From positions 1,178,001 to 1,242,000 of the forward strand of contig NZ_CP040887.1 of NCBI RefSeq assembly GCF_006337125.1: a stretch of DNA of 64,000 bases, given 5' to 3'. The stretch's first letter is position 1. Each line of letters starts with the position of its first letter. Under the pieces are notes generated by a model. It had not been told where the DNA came from, made no database searches, and worked only from the letters and a program-made list of their open reading frames with translations. A program made the translations under genes and the position numbers. The stretch comes from Serinicoccus chungangensis. Its GTDB lineage: Bacteria > Actinomycetota > Actinomycetes > Actinomycetales > Dermatophilaceae. Positions 38,225 through 45,860 of the stretch are shown piece after piece.

Positions 38225-39169
38225 TCAGAAGCTCGCCGAGGCCTCGTCCAGCTCGGCGCGGTCCTGCTCGTCGAGCTCGAGCCGGGTGGCCGCCAGCAGC
38301 GGCTCCAGCTGCTCGGGGCGGGAGGCGGAGGCGATGGGGGCGGTGACGCCCCGGTCCAGGAGCCAGGCCAGAGCCACCGACGCCGGGGCGACACCGTGCC
38401 GGTCCGCGACCGCCACCAGGGCGTCCACGACCGCGAGGCCGCCGGCCTCGGCATACCGTCGGGCGGCGCCGCCGCGGGCGTTGCCGGCGAAGTCCTCCTC
38501 GGTGCGGTACTTGCCGGTGAGGAAGCCGGAGGCCAGTGCGGGGTAGCAGAACACGGCGAGGTCGAACTCCGCGACGAGCGGCGCGAGGTCGTTCTCGTAG
38601 CCCGATCGGGAGACCAGGCTGTAGCGGGGCTGGATCGCGGTCGGGAGCGCGGCGTCCTGCGCCGCGGCGGCCTCCATGAACTCGCGCAGCCGGGCGGGGG
38701 AGTAGTTCGACAGGCCGACGGCCCCCACCTTGCCGCTGCGCACGGCCTCGTCGAAGGTCGCCACCTGGTCCTCGATGGCCACCGACTCGTCGTCGGCGTG
38801 GGCGTAGTAGAGGTCGATCCGGTCGGTCTGCAGCCGCTCCAGGGACTCCTCCAGGGCGGCCATGACGGAGTCGTGGGCCAGGCCCTCCCGGCCCGGCTTC
38901 TTCCCGACCTTGGTCGCGACGAGGACCTCGTCCCGGTTGCCGCGCTCGGCCATCCACCGACCCAGGATGCGCTCGGACTCGCCGCCCTCGTGGCCCTCGG
39001 CCCAGGCGGAGTAGGCGTCGGCGGTGTCGACGAAGGACCCGCCGGCGGCGAGGAAGGCGTCCAGCACCGCCTCGCTGGCCTCGGCGGAGGAGGTCCAGCC
39101 GAAGGGGTTGCCGCCGAGGTTGATCGGCAGGAAGGTGCGGTCGGTGCCGGGGAAGGTGGGGGTGCGCAT
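38225..39169 (-). CDS. Aldo/keto reductase
   Basis: A 314-residue TIM-barrel oxidoreductase. The catalytic tetrad is readable: Asp and Tyr in FVDTADAYSAW, Lys in VATKVGKK and His in DLYYAHADD. NADPH-binding segments (GLSNYSPARL, SASRPEQLEPL) are also present. It resembles the YajO/IolS-type group of reductases whose physiological substrates are unclear. ATG 39169 is supported by TAGTGT 8 nt upstream; the longer open frame reads back into a repeat region and the DUF2236 gene. It converges with the molybdopterin-subunit gene. Confidence 0.92.
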   Translation of the reverse strand: MRTPTFPGTDRTFLPINLGGNPFGWTSSAEASEAVLDAFLAAGGSFVDTADAYSAWAEGHEGGESERILGRWMAERGNRDEVLVATKVGKKPGREGLAHDSVMAALEESLERLQTDRIDLYYAHADDESVAIEDQVATFDEAVRSGKVGAVGLSNYSPARLREFMEAAAAQDAALPTAIQPRYSLVSRSGYENDLAPLVAEFDLAVFCYPALASGFLTGKYRTEEDFAGNARGGAARRYAEAGGLAVVDALVAVADRHGVAPASVALAWLLDRGVTAPIASASRPEQLEPLLAATRLELDEQDRAELDEASASF

Positions 39170-39177
39170 GACGCCCG

Positions 39178-39183
39178 ACACTA
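39178..39183 (-). promoter_or_regulatory. Candidate leaderless -10 element (TAGTGT) of the aldo/keto reductase gene
   Basis: TAGTGT on the minus strand ends 8 nt before the ATG at 39169. No ribosome-binding site lies between. The spacing is 1-2 nt longer than the other cases. Confidence 0.4.
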
Positions 39184-39203
39184 CAAGTCGGTGGCGGGGG
39201 CCG

Positions 39204-39286
39204 CCGGGTGGGGCGACGGTCGGCCTGGGTCGGTCCTCCGGGTGGGGTGGCGGTCGGCCTGGGTCGGTCCTCCGGGTGGGGCGTGG
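39204..39286. repeat. 34-bp tandem repeat, 2.4 copies
   Basis: Units begin CCGGGTGGGG at 39204, 39238 and 39272; the first two are complete and differ at two positions. The repeat lies between the divergent aldo/keto reductase and DUF2236 genes. It encodes nothing convincing and has no palindromic structure of note. Confidence 0.85.
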
Positions 39287-39401
39287 CGCGCAGGGGGTGG
39301 TGGGACCGGACCGCGTGGACGGGCGGCAGCAGCCGTGCGATAGTGCTGTTGTCACGTCTTTGTCCAGCCTCTGTCCTATGTCGGTGAAGGTGAGGTCCTC
39401 G

Positions 39402-40268
39402 ATGATCGGTCGGCTGCAGAGCGCCCTCGGGTCGGCCCTGCGCTCCCGCGTGGCCGGGGACGACGCGCAGCAGCGGGCGTCGGTGATCTGGGACACCCCG
39501 GGGGAGCGGTGGTTCACCCCGCAGGACCCGGTCTGGCGGGTGCACGCCGACGCCTCCATGTTCCCGGGTGGTGTCGCCGCGCTCCTCCTGCAGATGCTGC
39601 ACCCCATGGCCATGGCGGGGGTCGCGGGACACTCCGGCTACAAGGGAGACCCGTGGGGACGGCTGCAGCGCACGAGCACCTACCTCGCGGCGACGACCTT
39701 CGGCACCGTCGAGCACGCCCTGGCCACGATCGGCCACGTCCGGGGGATCCACGAGCGGGTGCGCGGCAAGGACGCCTTCGGGCGGCCCTACCGTGCCTCG
39801 GACCCGCACCTGCTCACGTGGGTGCACGTCGCCGAGGCGGTCTCCTTCCTCGACGGCTTCCAGGCCTTCTCGGGATCCCCGCTGACCGAGGAGGAGGCCG
39901 ACCGCTACGTCGCCCAGGCGGGCGTCTCCGCCCGGCACCTCGGGGTCCCGGCCCCGCCGGCGACGGTGCGCGAGCTGCGCGAGACCCTTGCGGCATACCG
40001 TCCCGAGCTGGAGGCGACCGAGGCGGCGCGGGAGGCGGCACGCTTCCTCCTCGCCGAGCCGCCGCTGCCGCTCGCCTCGCGCCCCGGCTACTGGGCCATC
40101 GCGGCGGGGGGCGTCGCCCTGCTGCCGCCGTGGGCGCGCTCCGAGCTGGGGCTGCCGACCTCACCCGTCCTGTCCCGCGCCGTGCTGTCGCCCCTGGGTC
40201 GGGCCAGCACCTCCACCGTGCGCTGGGCGATGGCCGGGGTGGGGCGGGCGCGGCAGGAGGCCGCGTGA
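39402..40268 (+). CDS. MpaB/DUF2236-family oxygenase
   Basis: A 288-residue protein of the MpaB (DUF2236) family, haem-type oxygenases known from rubber-cleaving Lcp relatives and mycophenolate biosynthesis. It has WRVHADASMFPGGVAALLLQMLHPMAMAGVAGHSGYKGDPWGRLQRT, a strong family signature with a candidate haem-ligand His, and DPHLLTWVHVAEAVSFLDGF. The start is ATG 39402, with GTGAGG upstream; ATG 39378 falls at a possible promoter -10 (TTGTCA-N17-TGTCCT, 39349-39377), so it is less likely. It is first in a three-gene unit with a 2H phosphoesterase and a photolyase-family gene. The substrate is unknown. Confidence 0.85.
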   Translation: MIGRLQSALGSALRSRVAGDDAQQRASVIWDTPGERWFTPQDPVWRVHADASMFPGGVAALLLQMLHPMAMAGVAGHSGYKGDPWGRLQRTSTYLAATTFGTVEHALATIGHVRGIHERVRGKDAFGRPYRASDPHLLTWVHVAEAVSFLDGFQAFSGSPLTEEEADRYVAQAGVSARHLGVPAPPATVRELRETLAAYRPELEATEAAREAARFLLAEPPLPLASRPGYWAIAAGGVALLPPWARSELGLPTSPVLSRAVLSPLGRASTSTVRWAMAGVGRARQEAA

Positions 40269-40332
40269 GCCCGGCGTCCGCGTCGGAGCAGACGCACGCG
40301 CCGGAGCAGACGCACCGGACGGGGAGCCGCGT

Positions 40333-40878
40333 GTGAGCCGGGCGCACGCGCTCGAGCTCGTGCTGGACCCCGAGGACGACGCACGGGTGCGGAGCCGCTG
40401 GGCGGTGCTGGAGGACGCGGGCATCCCCTCGCTGGGCCGCCACCGGGGCCGCACCCACCGACCGCACCTGACCGTCGCCTCGTCCCCGCAGCCGCCGGGG
40501 GAGGAGCTGCTCACCCTCGCCGGTGAGCTGTGGTCGCCGTTGCTCCCGCTCCGGGTGGAGGTCACCGGGCTGGTGCTGCTCGGTGGTCGCCGCCTGACCA
40601 TCGCCGACCTGGTCGCCCTCCCGCTGGCCGCGCGACGGGCGCAGGCCGAGCTGGTCTCGCGCTGGCCCGACGCCGACGACCGTCCGTGGGTGCCGCACGT
40701 GACCCTGGCGACGCGCCTGACGACCCAGGTGGCGGGCGAGGCCCTCGCCGCGCTGTCGGCCGAGGCTGCCGGGCCGAGCAGCGGTGCGGTGGGGGGCGCC
40801 CCGCTCGTGCTCCACGGCCTGCGGTGGTGGGACCCGGACGCCGAGGCCGTCAGCGCCGTGGCAGGGGCCGCCGCATGA
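40333..40878 (+). CDS. 2'-5' RNA ligase-like (2H phosphoesterase) protein
   Basis: A 181-residue protein of the LigT/2H superfamily. Its two catalytic His motifs are RPHLTVA and PHVTLAT, about 85 residues apart as the fold requires. Members hydrolyse or join 2'-5' phosphodiesters or cyclic phosphates in RNA or nucleotides. The GTG at 40333 is the most likely start, as no in-frame ATG lies close by. Between it and the DUF2236 stop is a 64-nt spacer with an imperfect 18-bp direct repeat (GGAGCAGACGCAC twice). Its TGA overlaps the ATG of the photolyase-family gene, so the two are coupled. Confidence 0.8.
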   Translation: MSRAHALELVLDPEDDARVRSRWAVLEDAGIPSLGRHRGRTHRPHLTVASSPQPPGEELLTLAGELWSPLLPLRVEVTGLVLLGGRRLTIADLVALPLAARRAQAELVSRWPDADDRPWVPHVTLATRLTTQVAGEALAALSAEAAGPSSGAVGGAPLVLHGLRWWDPDAEAVSAVAGAAA

Positions 40879-42362
40879 GCCGGGGCACGCAGGTACGACT
40901 CGTCTACCCGCACCAGCTGCACGCCGAGCAGCTGGACGTCGACGACGACACGGTGCTCGTCGTCGTCGAGGACGACCTGCTCTACCGCCAGTTCCCGTTC
41001 CACTCGCACAAGCTGGTCCTGCACCGTGCGGCGGTGCGCAGGTTCGTCGACCGGGCGCGCGAAGCGTCGCTCGACGTCGAGGTCGTCGAGTCCTCGCCCG
41101 AGCGCACCAGCGGTGCGGGCCTGGTCGAGCTCGTGCGACGGCTCCGGCCGGACCAGGTCAGCGTCCTCGACGTCGCCGACGACTGGCTCGGGCGGCACTG
41201 CCGGGACCAGCTGCGTGAGGGCGGCTACGAGCTGAGTCCGGAGGACGTGCTGGACACACCGGCGTTCCTCACCACCCGGGAGCAGGTCCACGACCACTTC
41301 GCGTCCGGCGGAGCCCGGATGCAGCACTTCTACGCGTGGCAGCGACGACGGCTGGACGTGCTCATGGACGGCGACCAGCCGGTCGGCGGCCGGTGGTCGT
41401 TCGACACCGAGAACCGCAAGAAGCTGCCCCGGGGGCACTCCGTCCCGGACCCCTCGCTCGGCCCGTCGCGACGGCATACCCGGGTGGACGAGGCGGTCGA
41501 CTGGGTCGCCGAGCACTTCCCGGACGCCCCCGGCGACCCGTCCACCTTCTGCTGGGCGACCTCACCGGGCGAGGCCGACGCCGCGCTGCGCCGCTTCCTC
41601 GACGAGCGGTTCACGCAGTTCGGTCCCTACGAGGACGCCATCAGCGTCGAGCACCCGGTCATCTTCCACGCCGCCCTCACCCCGGCCCTCAACTGCGGTC
41701 TCATCAACCCCGACCAGGTGCTGGAGCGTGCTCTCGCAGCCGCCGACGAGCAGGACGTCGACCTGCCCAGTCTGGAGGGGTTCGTCCGCCAGCTCATCGG
41801 GTGGCGGGAGTACATGCGGGCGACCTACCGGATCTGGGGACGGCGGATGCGCACCAGCAACGTCCTCGAGCACGGGCGCTCGATGCCGGACTCGTGGTGG
41901 ACCGGGGACACCGGTCTGGAGCCGGTCGACCTCGTCATCCGTCGGGTGCTGGAGCGGGGCTACGCGCACCACATCGAGCGGCTCATGGTGCTGGGCAACG
42001 CGCTGTGCCTCCTGCGCGTGCATCCCGACGAGGTGTACCGGTGGTTCATGTCGCTCTTCGTCGACGCCTACGACTGGGTCATGGTGCCGAACGTGTATGC
42101 CATGAGCCAGTTCGCCGCGGGCGACGCGATCACGACCAAGCCCTACGTGTCCGGCAGCAACTACCTCCGGAAGATGTCGGACCTGCCCCCCGGCGACTGG
42201 CGACAGGCCTGGGACGGGCTGTACTGGACCTTCGTGGAGGACCACCGCGAGGTGTTCGAGGCGAACACCAGGGCCAACTTCGCGGTCCGCACGTGGGACG
42301 GCATGGCGCAGGAGAAGAAGCAGGAGCACCGCGACTCCGCTGCGCCGTGGCTCGGGCGCTAG
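40875..42362 (+). CDS. Photolyase/cryptochrome-related protein (FeS-BCP type) lacking the Fe-S cysteines
   Basis: A 495-residue member of the bacterial (6-4) photolyase/CryB clade. It has the N-terminal YPHQLHAEQL fold, WSFDTENRKKLP, the FAD-domain block LIGWREYMRATYRIWG, GYAHHIERLMVLGNALCL, and NVYAMSQFAAGD with KPYVSGSNY. By family knowledge the 4Fe-4S ligands lie in WTGDTDMxC and in SDYCxxC...ACPFN. Here those stretches read WTGDTGLEP (Pro350) and SDLPPGDWRQAWDGLYW (435-451), about ten residues shorter and without Cys. All four ligands appear lost while the FAD region is kept. The ATG overlaps the 2H gene's stop by 4 bp. Confidence 0.88.
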   Translation: MSRGTQVRLVYPHQLHAEQLDVDDDTVLVVVEDDLLYRQFPFHSHKLVLHRAAVRRFVDRAREASLDVEVVESSPERTSGAGLVELVRRLRPDQVSVLDVADDWLGRHCRDQLREGGYELSPEDVLDTPAFLTTREQVHDHFASGGARMQHFYAWQRRRLDVLMDGDQPVGGRWSFDTENRKKLPRGHSVPDPSLGPSRRHTRVDEAVDWVAEHFPDAPGDPSTFCWATSPGEADAALRRFLDERFTQFGPYEDAISVEHPVIFHAALTPALNCGLINPDQVLERALAAADEQDVDLPSLEGFVRQLIGWREYMRATYRIWGRRMRTSNVLEHGRSMPDSWWTGDTGLEPVDLVIRRVLERGYAHHIERLMVLGNALCLLRVHPDEVYRWFMSLFVDAYDWVMVPNVYAMSQFAAGDAITTKPYVSGSNYLRKMSDLPPGDWRQAWDGLYWTFVEDHREVFEANTRANFAVRTWDGMAQEKKQEHRDSAAPWLGR

Positions 42363-42382
42363 CGCTCGACGAGCGCGAAGGG

Positions 42383-42505
42383 GGGGCAGACCGGGCAGCG
42401 AGCTGACGACGGCGGCCCCAGGCGGGGCAGATCAAACAGCGAGCTGACGACGACGGCCCCAGGCGGGGCAGATCACGCAGCGAGCTGACCGGGACAGCCG
42501 TGGGC
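42383..42505. repeat. Three 41-bp tandem repeats
   Basis: Units begin GGGGCAGA at 42383, 42424 and 42465. The first two differ at few positions, mainly in the ACCGGGC/ATCAAAC segment; the third diverges after CGAGCTGACC. The array lies between the convergent photolyase-family and PPOX genes. There is no spacer-repeat alternation, so it is not a CRISPR. Confidence 0.88.
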
Positions 42506-42533
42506 GGGCACCGACGGGCAGGGGGAGAAGTGC

Positions 42534-43010
42534 TCAGCCCGCGTCGGAGTCGGCGAGCCGGGCGGGGAACCCGCCGGTGGCGATCGGCGACCAGCGCGTC
42601 GGGGTGACCCGGATGAGGGACTTGCCCTGGTCGCGCATGGCCTGACGGTACTCGTCCCAGTCCGGGTGCTCGCCGGAGATGCAGCGGAAGTAGTCGACGA
42701 GGGGCTCGACGGCGTCCTCCCCGTCGAGGACCTCGCAGGTGCCGTCGACCTGGACCCAGGCGTCGTCGAAGTCGTCGGACAGCACGAGCACGCTCACCTC
42801 GGGGTGACGCCGGGCGTTCGCGGTCTTGGCCCGCTCGGGATAGGTGGAGATGACCAGTCGACCCTCGTCGTCCACCCCGCCGGTGACGGGGGAGGCCTGT
42901 GGCCGGCCGTCCTGACGCTGGGTGATGAGGACGAGATGGTGACGGTCCCGGGCGAAGTCGAGGAGTCGTCGACGGTCGACGTCGGTGGTGGTGGCGATCG
43001 AGCGAGGCAT
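42534..43010 (-). CDS. PPOX-class F420-dependent oxidoreductase
   Basis: A 158-residue split-barrel flavin/deazaflavin protein. The fold's core strands are HLVLITQRQDGRPQASPVTGGVDDEGRLVIST, then KTANARRHPEVSVLVLSDD and WVQVDGTCEVLDG, ending IRVTPTRWSPI. This pattern is typical of actinobacterial PPOX-class F420-binding reductases acting on small aromatic or quinone-like substrates; the substrate is unknown. ATG 43010 is the natural start. It lies downstream of the HNH gene on the same strand but is separated by a hairpin. Confidence 0.85.
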   Translation of the reverse strand: MPRSIATTTDVDRRRLLDFARDRHHLVLITQRQDGRPQASPVTGGVDDEGRLVISTYPERAKTANARRHPEVSVLVLSDDFDDAWVQVDGTCEVLDGEDAVEPLVDYFRCISGEHPDWDEYRQAMRDQGKSLIRVTPTRWSPIATGGFPARLADSDAG

Positions 43011-43028
43011 GGACCCACTGTGCCACCC

Positions 43029-43046
43029 GCGGCGGCAGACCGCCGC
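43029..43046 (-). terminator. Short GC hairpin after the HNH gene
   Basis: GCGGCGG (43029-43035) pairs with CCGCCGC (43040-43046) around CAGA. It lies past the HNH-gene stop and just upstream of the PPOX start. The stem is only 7 bp, so the call is tentative. Confidence 0.4.
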
Positions 43047-43106
43047 CGGTGCTGCTCGCCGGCGAACCGACCCGGGTCGTGCTGCGGCACAGCGACCTCG
43101 CGACGG

Positions 43107-45596
43107 TCAGAAGGGCGGCGGGTCGTCACCGGATGCTTCCCACGGCTGCTGCTGCGGGTCCGTCGACCGGTCGTGGGGTCCTCGCTGCACGGGGCCGCCT
43201 GGTCTCTGGTCGCGCTGGTCCTCGTGCGGGCCCGGTGTCGTCGCCTCGTCGTCCCGGGGGTGGCCGGTCGTCATGCCGAGCAGGCTCGCCACGGTGGCGC
43301 AGTCCTCGGGTGGTCCGCCTCGCCGCCGGCCGTCCGGTCCCCGGTGGGCCAGGGTGATCCAGCCGCTGAGACGGGGGTCGTGGTCGGTGGCTCCGTCGGC
43401 GTCGTCCGTGTCGGCGAGCAGAGCGGCCACCCCACGGTGCGCGAGCGCGGCATACAGGGCGCGGCAGGCCAGGTCGAGGTCGTCGTCCTGGGTGGTGGTC
43501 ACGTCGGCGTCGGCGCTGCGCGCGCCCTCCGGGCCAGCAGGACTCCGCCGGACGCTGGCCTTCGACGTGTCGCCCGGTCCGTCCGGTCGAGTCGCGTCGG
43601 CGGTGGGGCGACGGGAGGGGAGGTACTGCCGGTAGTCGTGTCCACGCGTCTGCTCGACCTGGCCGAGGAGGGTCTCCCACCGCACGTCGCGTCGTGGGCC
43701 CAGAGCGCTGGTCCACCACCCCTCGGTCTTGAACTGGTGGCTGCGGACGTCCTTGAGCACGAGGTTGGTCTCACTGGTGGCTCCTGCCGACCCCCAGGGT
43801 TGCTCATGGTCGATCTCGCAGGCCAGCGCCGGGCTCCGGCTGCCGGGTGCCCGCGAGTAGACGTCCGCTGCGAGGACCTGTCGGCGCATGGCGGCGTCGG
43901 GGCGGTAGGACGTGACGCTGCGCTCGATGAGGCGACCGTCGGCCGGGTCGACCAGCAGCCGGGCGAGGGTCGTGCCAGGGGCCAGCGCGAGCTCCCGCGC
44001 GTGGCCGGAGGTGAGGTAGGCGGGGTGTCTCCCGAGGATCTCGCCGACGGCCGAGGACGGACGCGCGGGAGTCGGCGCCGGTGGTGGGAGTGCCTGATCG
44101 GCCGCGGCTCGACCGGACGGCGGTGGTGGTGCGGGTCGCGGTGCCTGGTCCGGGCCCGGTGGCGGTGCGGGTTCCTGGGCTGGCGCTGGGGGCCCCACCT
44201 GTGGTGGTGTCCGGTCGCTCTCGCCATCCAGCTGGGTGTCGGTCGGGACCACGCCTGTGCGGCATGTAGCACAGACGGATCGGCCGGCGAGGGCGTCCCA
44301 CGGCACCACGACCTCGAGGCAGACCGAGGGCTGTGCGGTGACGATCTGCGCGACCGTCTCGCCGTCGGTCGGGGTGATGAGGGCGTCCTGCGGATCCGGG
44401 AGCTCGAGGTGTCCGTGCAGGAGCAGGGTCTGGGCGACGTCGGAGCGCAGCTGCGCGAGCGTGCGCTCGTCCCCACCCTTGCGGAGCGCCTTGGCGCAGA
44501 CGTCCAGCCGTTGCGAGATCGCGCACAGGCTGGTCAGGGGACCGGTGATCGCCAGGGTGGCCGTGGAGTCGTCATCCACCCTCATCCACACGCGACGGTC
44601 CGCGCGTGCTCGACGACGGCGTTCGCGCTCGGCGACGACGTCCTGCCCCTCGACCCGCACCGCTTCCCGCTCGAGCGCCGCCCAGAACTCGGCCTGGTGC
44701 CACGGTCGGTCCAGCACGGTGCCGTCCGGGCCCAGGCGTTCGGCCACCACCGTGGCGGCGTCGGACCCGAAGAGCGACTCGCAGACCACAGCGGCCTCGT
44801 CCGCGGCGAGGGAACCACAGCGGTCCCAGAACGCGCGCACGTGACCCCAGGAGGCCAGGCCGCTCTCCAGTGCCTCGCCCACCACCGCCCGGACCGGCAC
44901 CGGGGCACAGGCGACGCCGATCATCTGCCGGGCCTCCTTGACCCCCAGGCCCAACGCGACCTGCAGCTCCGCGCAGGCCAGCCTCTTGGTCTCGGCACGC
45001 CACCGGCGACGCTGTGCCGACGTCAGCTCCTCCACGTCGGCGAAGCCCTTGTCGGTCAGCAGGGCGCCGCCGACCTCCGCAGCAAGGTCGCGGGCGGCTC
45101 CGAGCAGCTGTGCCTCCAGGGCGGACCTCTGCCTCGCCAGTCCACGGACCCGGTCGACCGCGTCGAGGGGCCCGGATCCCGCCGGCTGGCACCCGGCCTG
45201 ATCCCTGGGCTCTGGCTCGGCCTGGTCCGTCGGCTGAGGCTCGGCCCGGTCCGTGGGCTCTGGCTCGGCCTGGTCCGTGGGCTGCGCCTCGGCCTCGTCC
45301 GTGGGCTGCGCCTCGGCCTCGCTCACGGGCTCCGACGTGGCACCGTCCGCGATCGGCGTCTCGACCGGAGGTGGGACCTTCGTCTCAGTCCTGCCCCTGA
45401 GGCCCGGGTCGGCGGCCGCGTCCTCGGTGCGGACGACTCCGGCGGGGGGCCGACCGTGGGGGACGCCGATGCGGAGCGTCAACCGGTATGCATGCAGATC
45501 GAACGTCGCGGTGCGTGGTGCTGCGCCCCAGGACCATGGACCGCAGATCCCGGCCAGCCCGCACTCGATCGGTGAGTCGACGTATGGATCTTGCAT
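43107..45596 (-). CDS. DUF222/HNH endonuclease-domain protein (13E12-like), SOS-box promoter
   Basis: An 829-residue protein. The first ~130 residues are variable, with five 8-residue repeats of the form AE(A/P)(Q/E)PTD(Q/E/R). The DUF222 helical domain follows (FADVEELTSAQRRRWRAETKRLACAELQVALGLGVKEARQMIG). A CATC zinc-like pair, a Pro-rich linker, and a C-terminal HNH domain (CEIDHEQPWGSAG, then TNLVLKDVRSHQFKTEG) follow. Relatives are the multicopy 13E12 proteins of actinobacteria, of unclear function. ATG 45596 has GGAGG 6 nt upstream; earlier ATGs fall inside the promoter. A LexA-type box lies in the promoter spacer. A long Pro/Asp-rich tail ends the protein. Confidence 0.85.
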   Translation of the reverse strand: MQDPYVDSPIECGLAGICGPWSWGAAPRTATFDLHAYRLTLRIGVPHGRPPAGVVRTEDAAADPGLRGRTETKVPPPVETPIADGATSEPVSEAEAQPTDEAEAQPTDQAEPEPTDRAEPQPTDQAEPEPRDQAGCQPAGSGPLDAVDRVRGLARQRSALEAQLLGAARDLAAEVGGALLTDKGFADVEELTSAQRRRWRAETKRLACAELQVALGLGVKEARQMIGVACAPVPVRAVVGEALESGLASWGHVRAFWDRCGSLAADEAAVVCESLFGSDAATVVAERLGPDGTVLDRPWHQAEFWAALEREAVRVEGQDVVAERERRRRARADRRVWMRVDDDSTATLAITGPLTSLCAISQRLDVCAKALRKGGDERTLAQLRSDVAQTLLLHGHLELPDPQDALITPTDGETVAQIVTAQPSVCLEVVVPWDALAGRSVCATCRTGVVPTDTQLDGESDRTPPQVGPPAPAQEPAPPPGPDQAPRPAPPPPSGRAAADQALPPPAPTPARPSSAVGEILGRHPAYLTSGHARELALAPGTTLARLLVDPADGRLIERSVTSYRPDAAMRRQVLAADVYSRAPGSRSPALACEIDHEQPWGSAGATSETNLVLKDVRSHQFKTEGWWTSALGPRRDVRWETLLGQVEQTRGHDYRQYLPSRRPTADATRPDGPGDTSKASVRRSPAGPEGARSADADVTTTQDDDLDLACRALYAALAHRGVAALLADTDDADGATDHDPRLSGWITLAHRGPDGRRRGGPPEDCATVASLLGMTTGHPRDDEATTPGPHEDQRDQRPGGPVQRGPHDRSTDPQQQPWEASGDDPPPF
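45200..45322. repeat. 24-bp in-frame repeats in the HNH gene
   Basis: Five consecutive 24-bp units encode AEAQPTDE, AEAQPTDQ, AEPEPTDR, AEPQPTDQ and AEPEPRDQ. The acidic Pro-rich stretch is probably a flexible linker ahead of DUF222. Boundaries are approximate. Confidence 0.7.
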
Positions 45597-45621
45597 CGTG
45601 TCCCTCCCCCATTCTCCTCCC

Positions 45622-45650
45622 ATTATAGAACACCTGTTCGGACAACACAA
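45622..45650 (-). promoter_or_regulatory. Consensus promoter of the HNH gene (TTGTGT-N17-TATAAT)
   Basis: On the minus strand TTGTGT (45650-45645) is followed by 17 bp and a perfect TATAAT (45627-45622), the only one noticed in the window. Transcription would start near 45615, about 20 nt before the ATG at 45596. Confidence 0.7.
45628..45639. promoter_or_regulatory. LexA/SOS box core (GAAC-N4-GTTC) in the HNH promoter spacer
   Basis: The extended site TAGAACACCTGTTCGG matches the actinobacterial SOS consensus TCGAAC-N4-GTTCGA with two flank mismatches and a perfect inner palindrome. It sits between the -35 and -10 elements, so LexA bound here would block transcription. Damage induction is inference. 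Confidence 0.7.
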
Positions 45651-45713
45651 GAGGTGACCGGGCCTGTCGCCCCGAGCCTGTGGGTCGAAAAGGGGGCCGG
45701 TAGGGGAGCCGGG

Positions 45714-45845
45714 GTGTGCAGTCTGGCTCGGGCCGAGCCGTCCGAGATGCGATCGTCGCTCCCGGCCGTAATGGCGGACCGAGAGCAAGGGCCGGGAAGG
45801 GCGCCGGAGGTGCAGCCTGGACCGAGTGTGCAGTCCGGCTCGGGC
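45714..45845. repeat. Pair of 20-bp direct repeats in the 45.6-45.86 kb gap
   Basis: GTGTGCAGTCTGGCTCGGGC at 45714-45733 recurs at 45826-45845 with one mismatch, 112 bp apart. A looser third copy (GGTGCAGCCTGG) starts near 45809. They lie between the HNH promoter and the 3' end of the M20 gene. No gene is seen in this 264-bp gap. Confidence 0.6.
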
Positions 45846-45860
45846 GGCGCCGCCCCTCCC

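Noticed and set aside
39378..39401. ATG 39378 as start of the DUF2236 gene
   Set aside because: It has no ribosome-binding site and directly follows a candidate -10 (TGTCCT); ATG 39402 has GTGAGG at a suitable distance.
42383..42505. CRISPR array
   Set aside because: The 41-bp units are directly abutting with no unique spacers, only three copies exist, and no cas genes are present.
43107..45596. Prophage or defence island marked by the HNH nuclease and SNF2 helicase
   Set aside because: There are no phage structural, integrase or methyltransferase genes, and the SNF2 gene is 25 kb away among housekeeping genes. DUF222/HNH genes are common chromosomal genes in actinobacteria.
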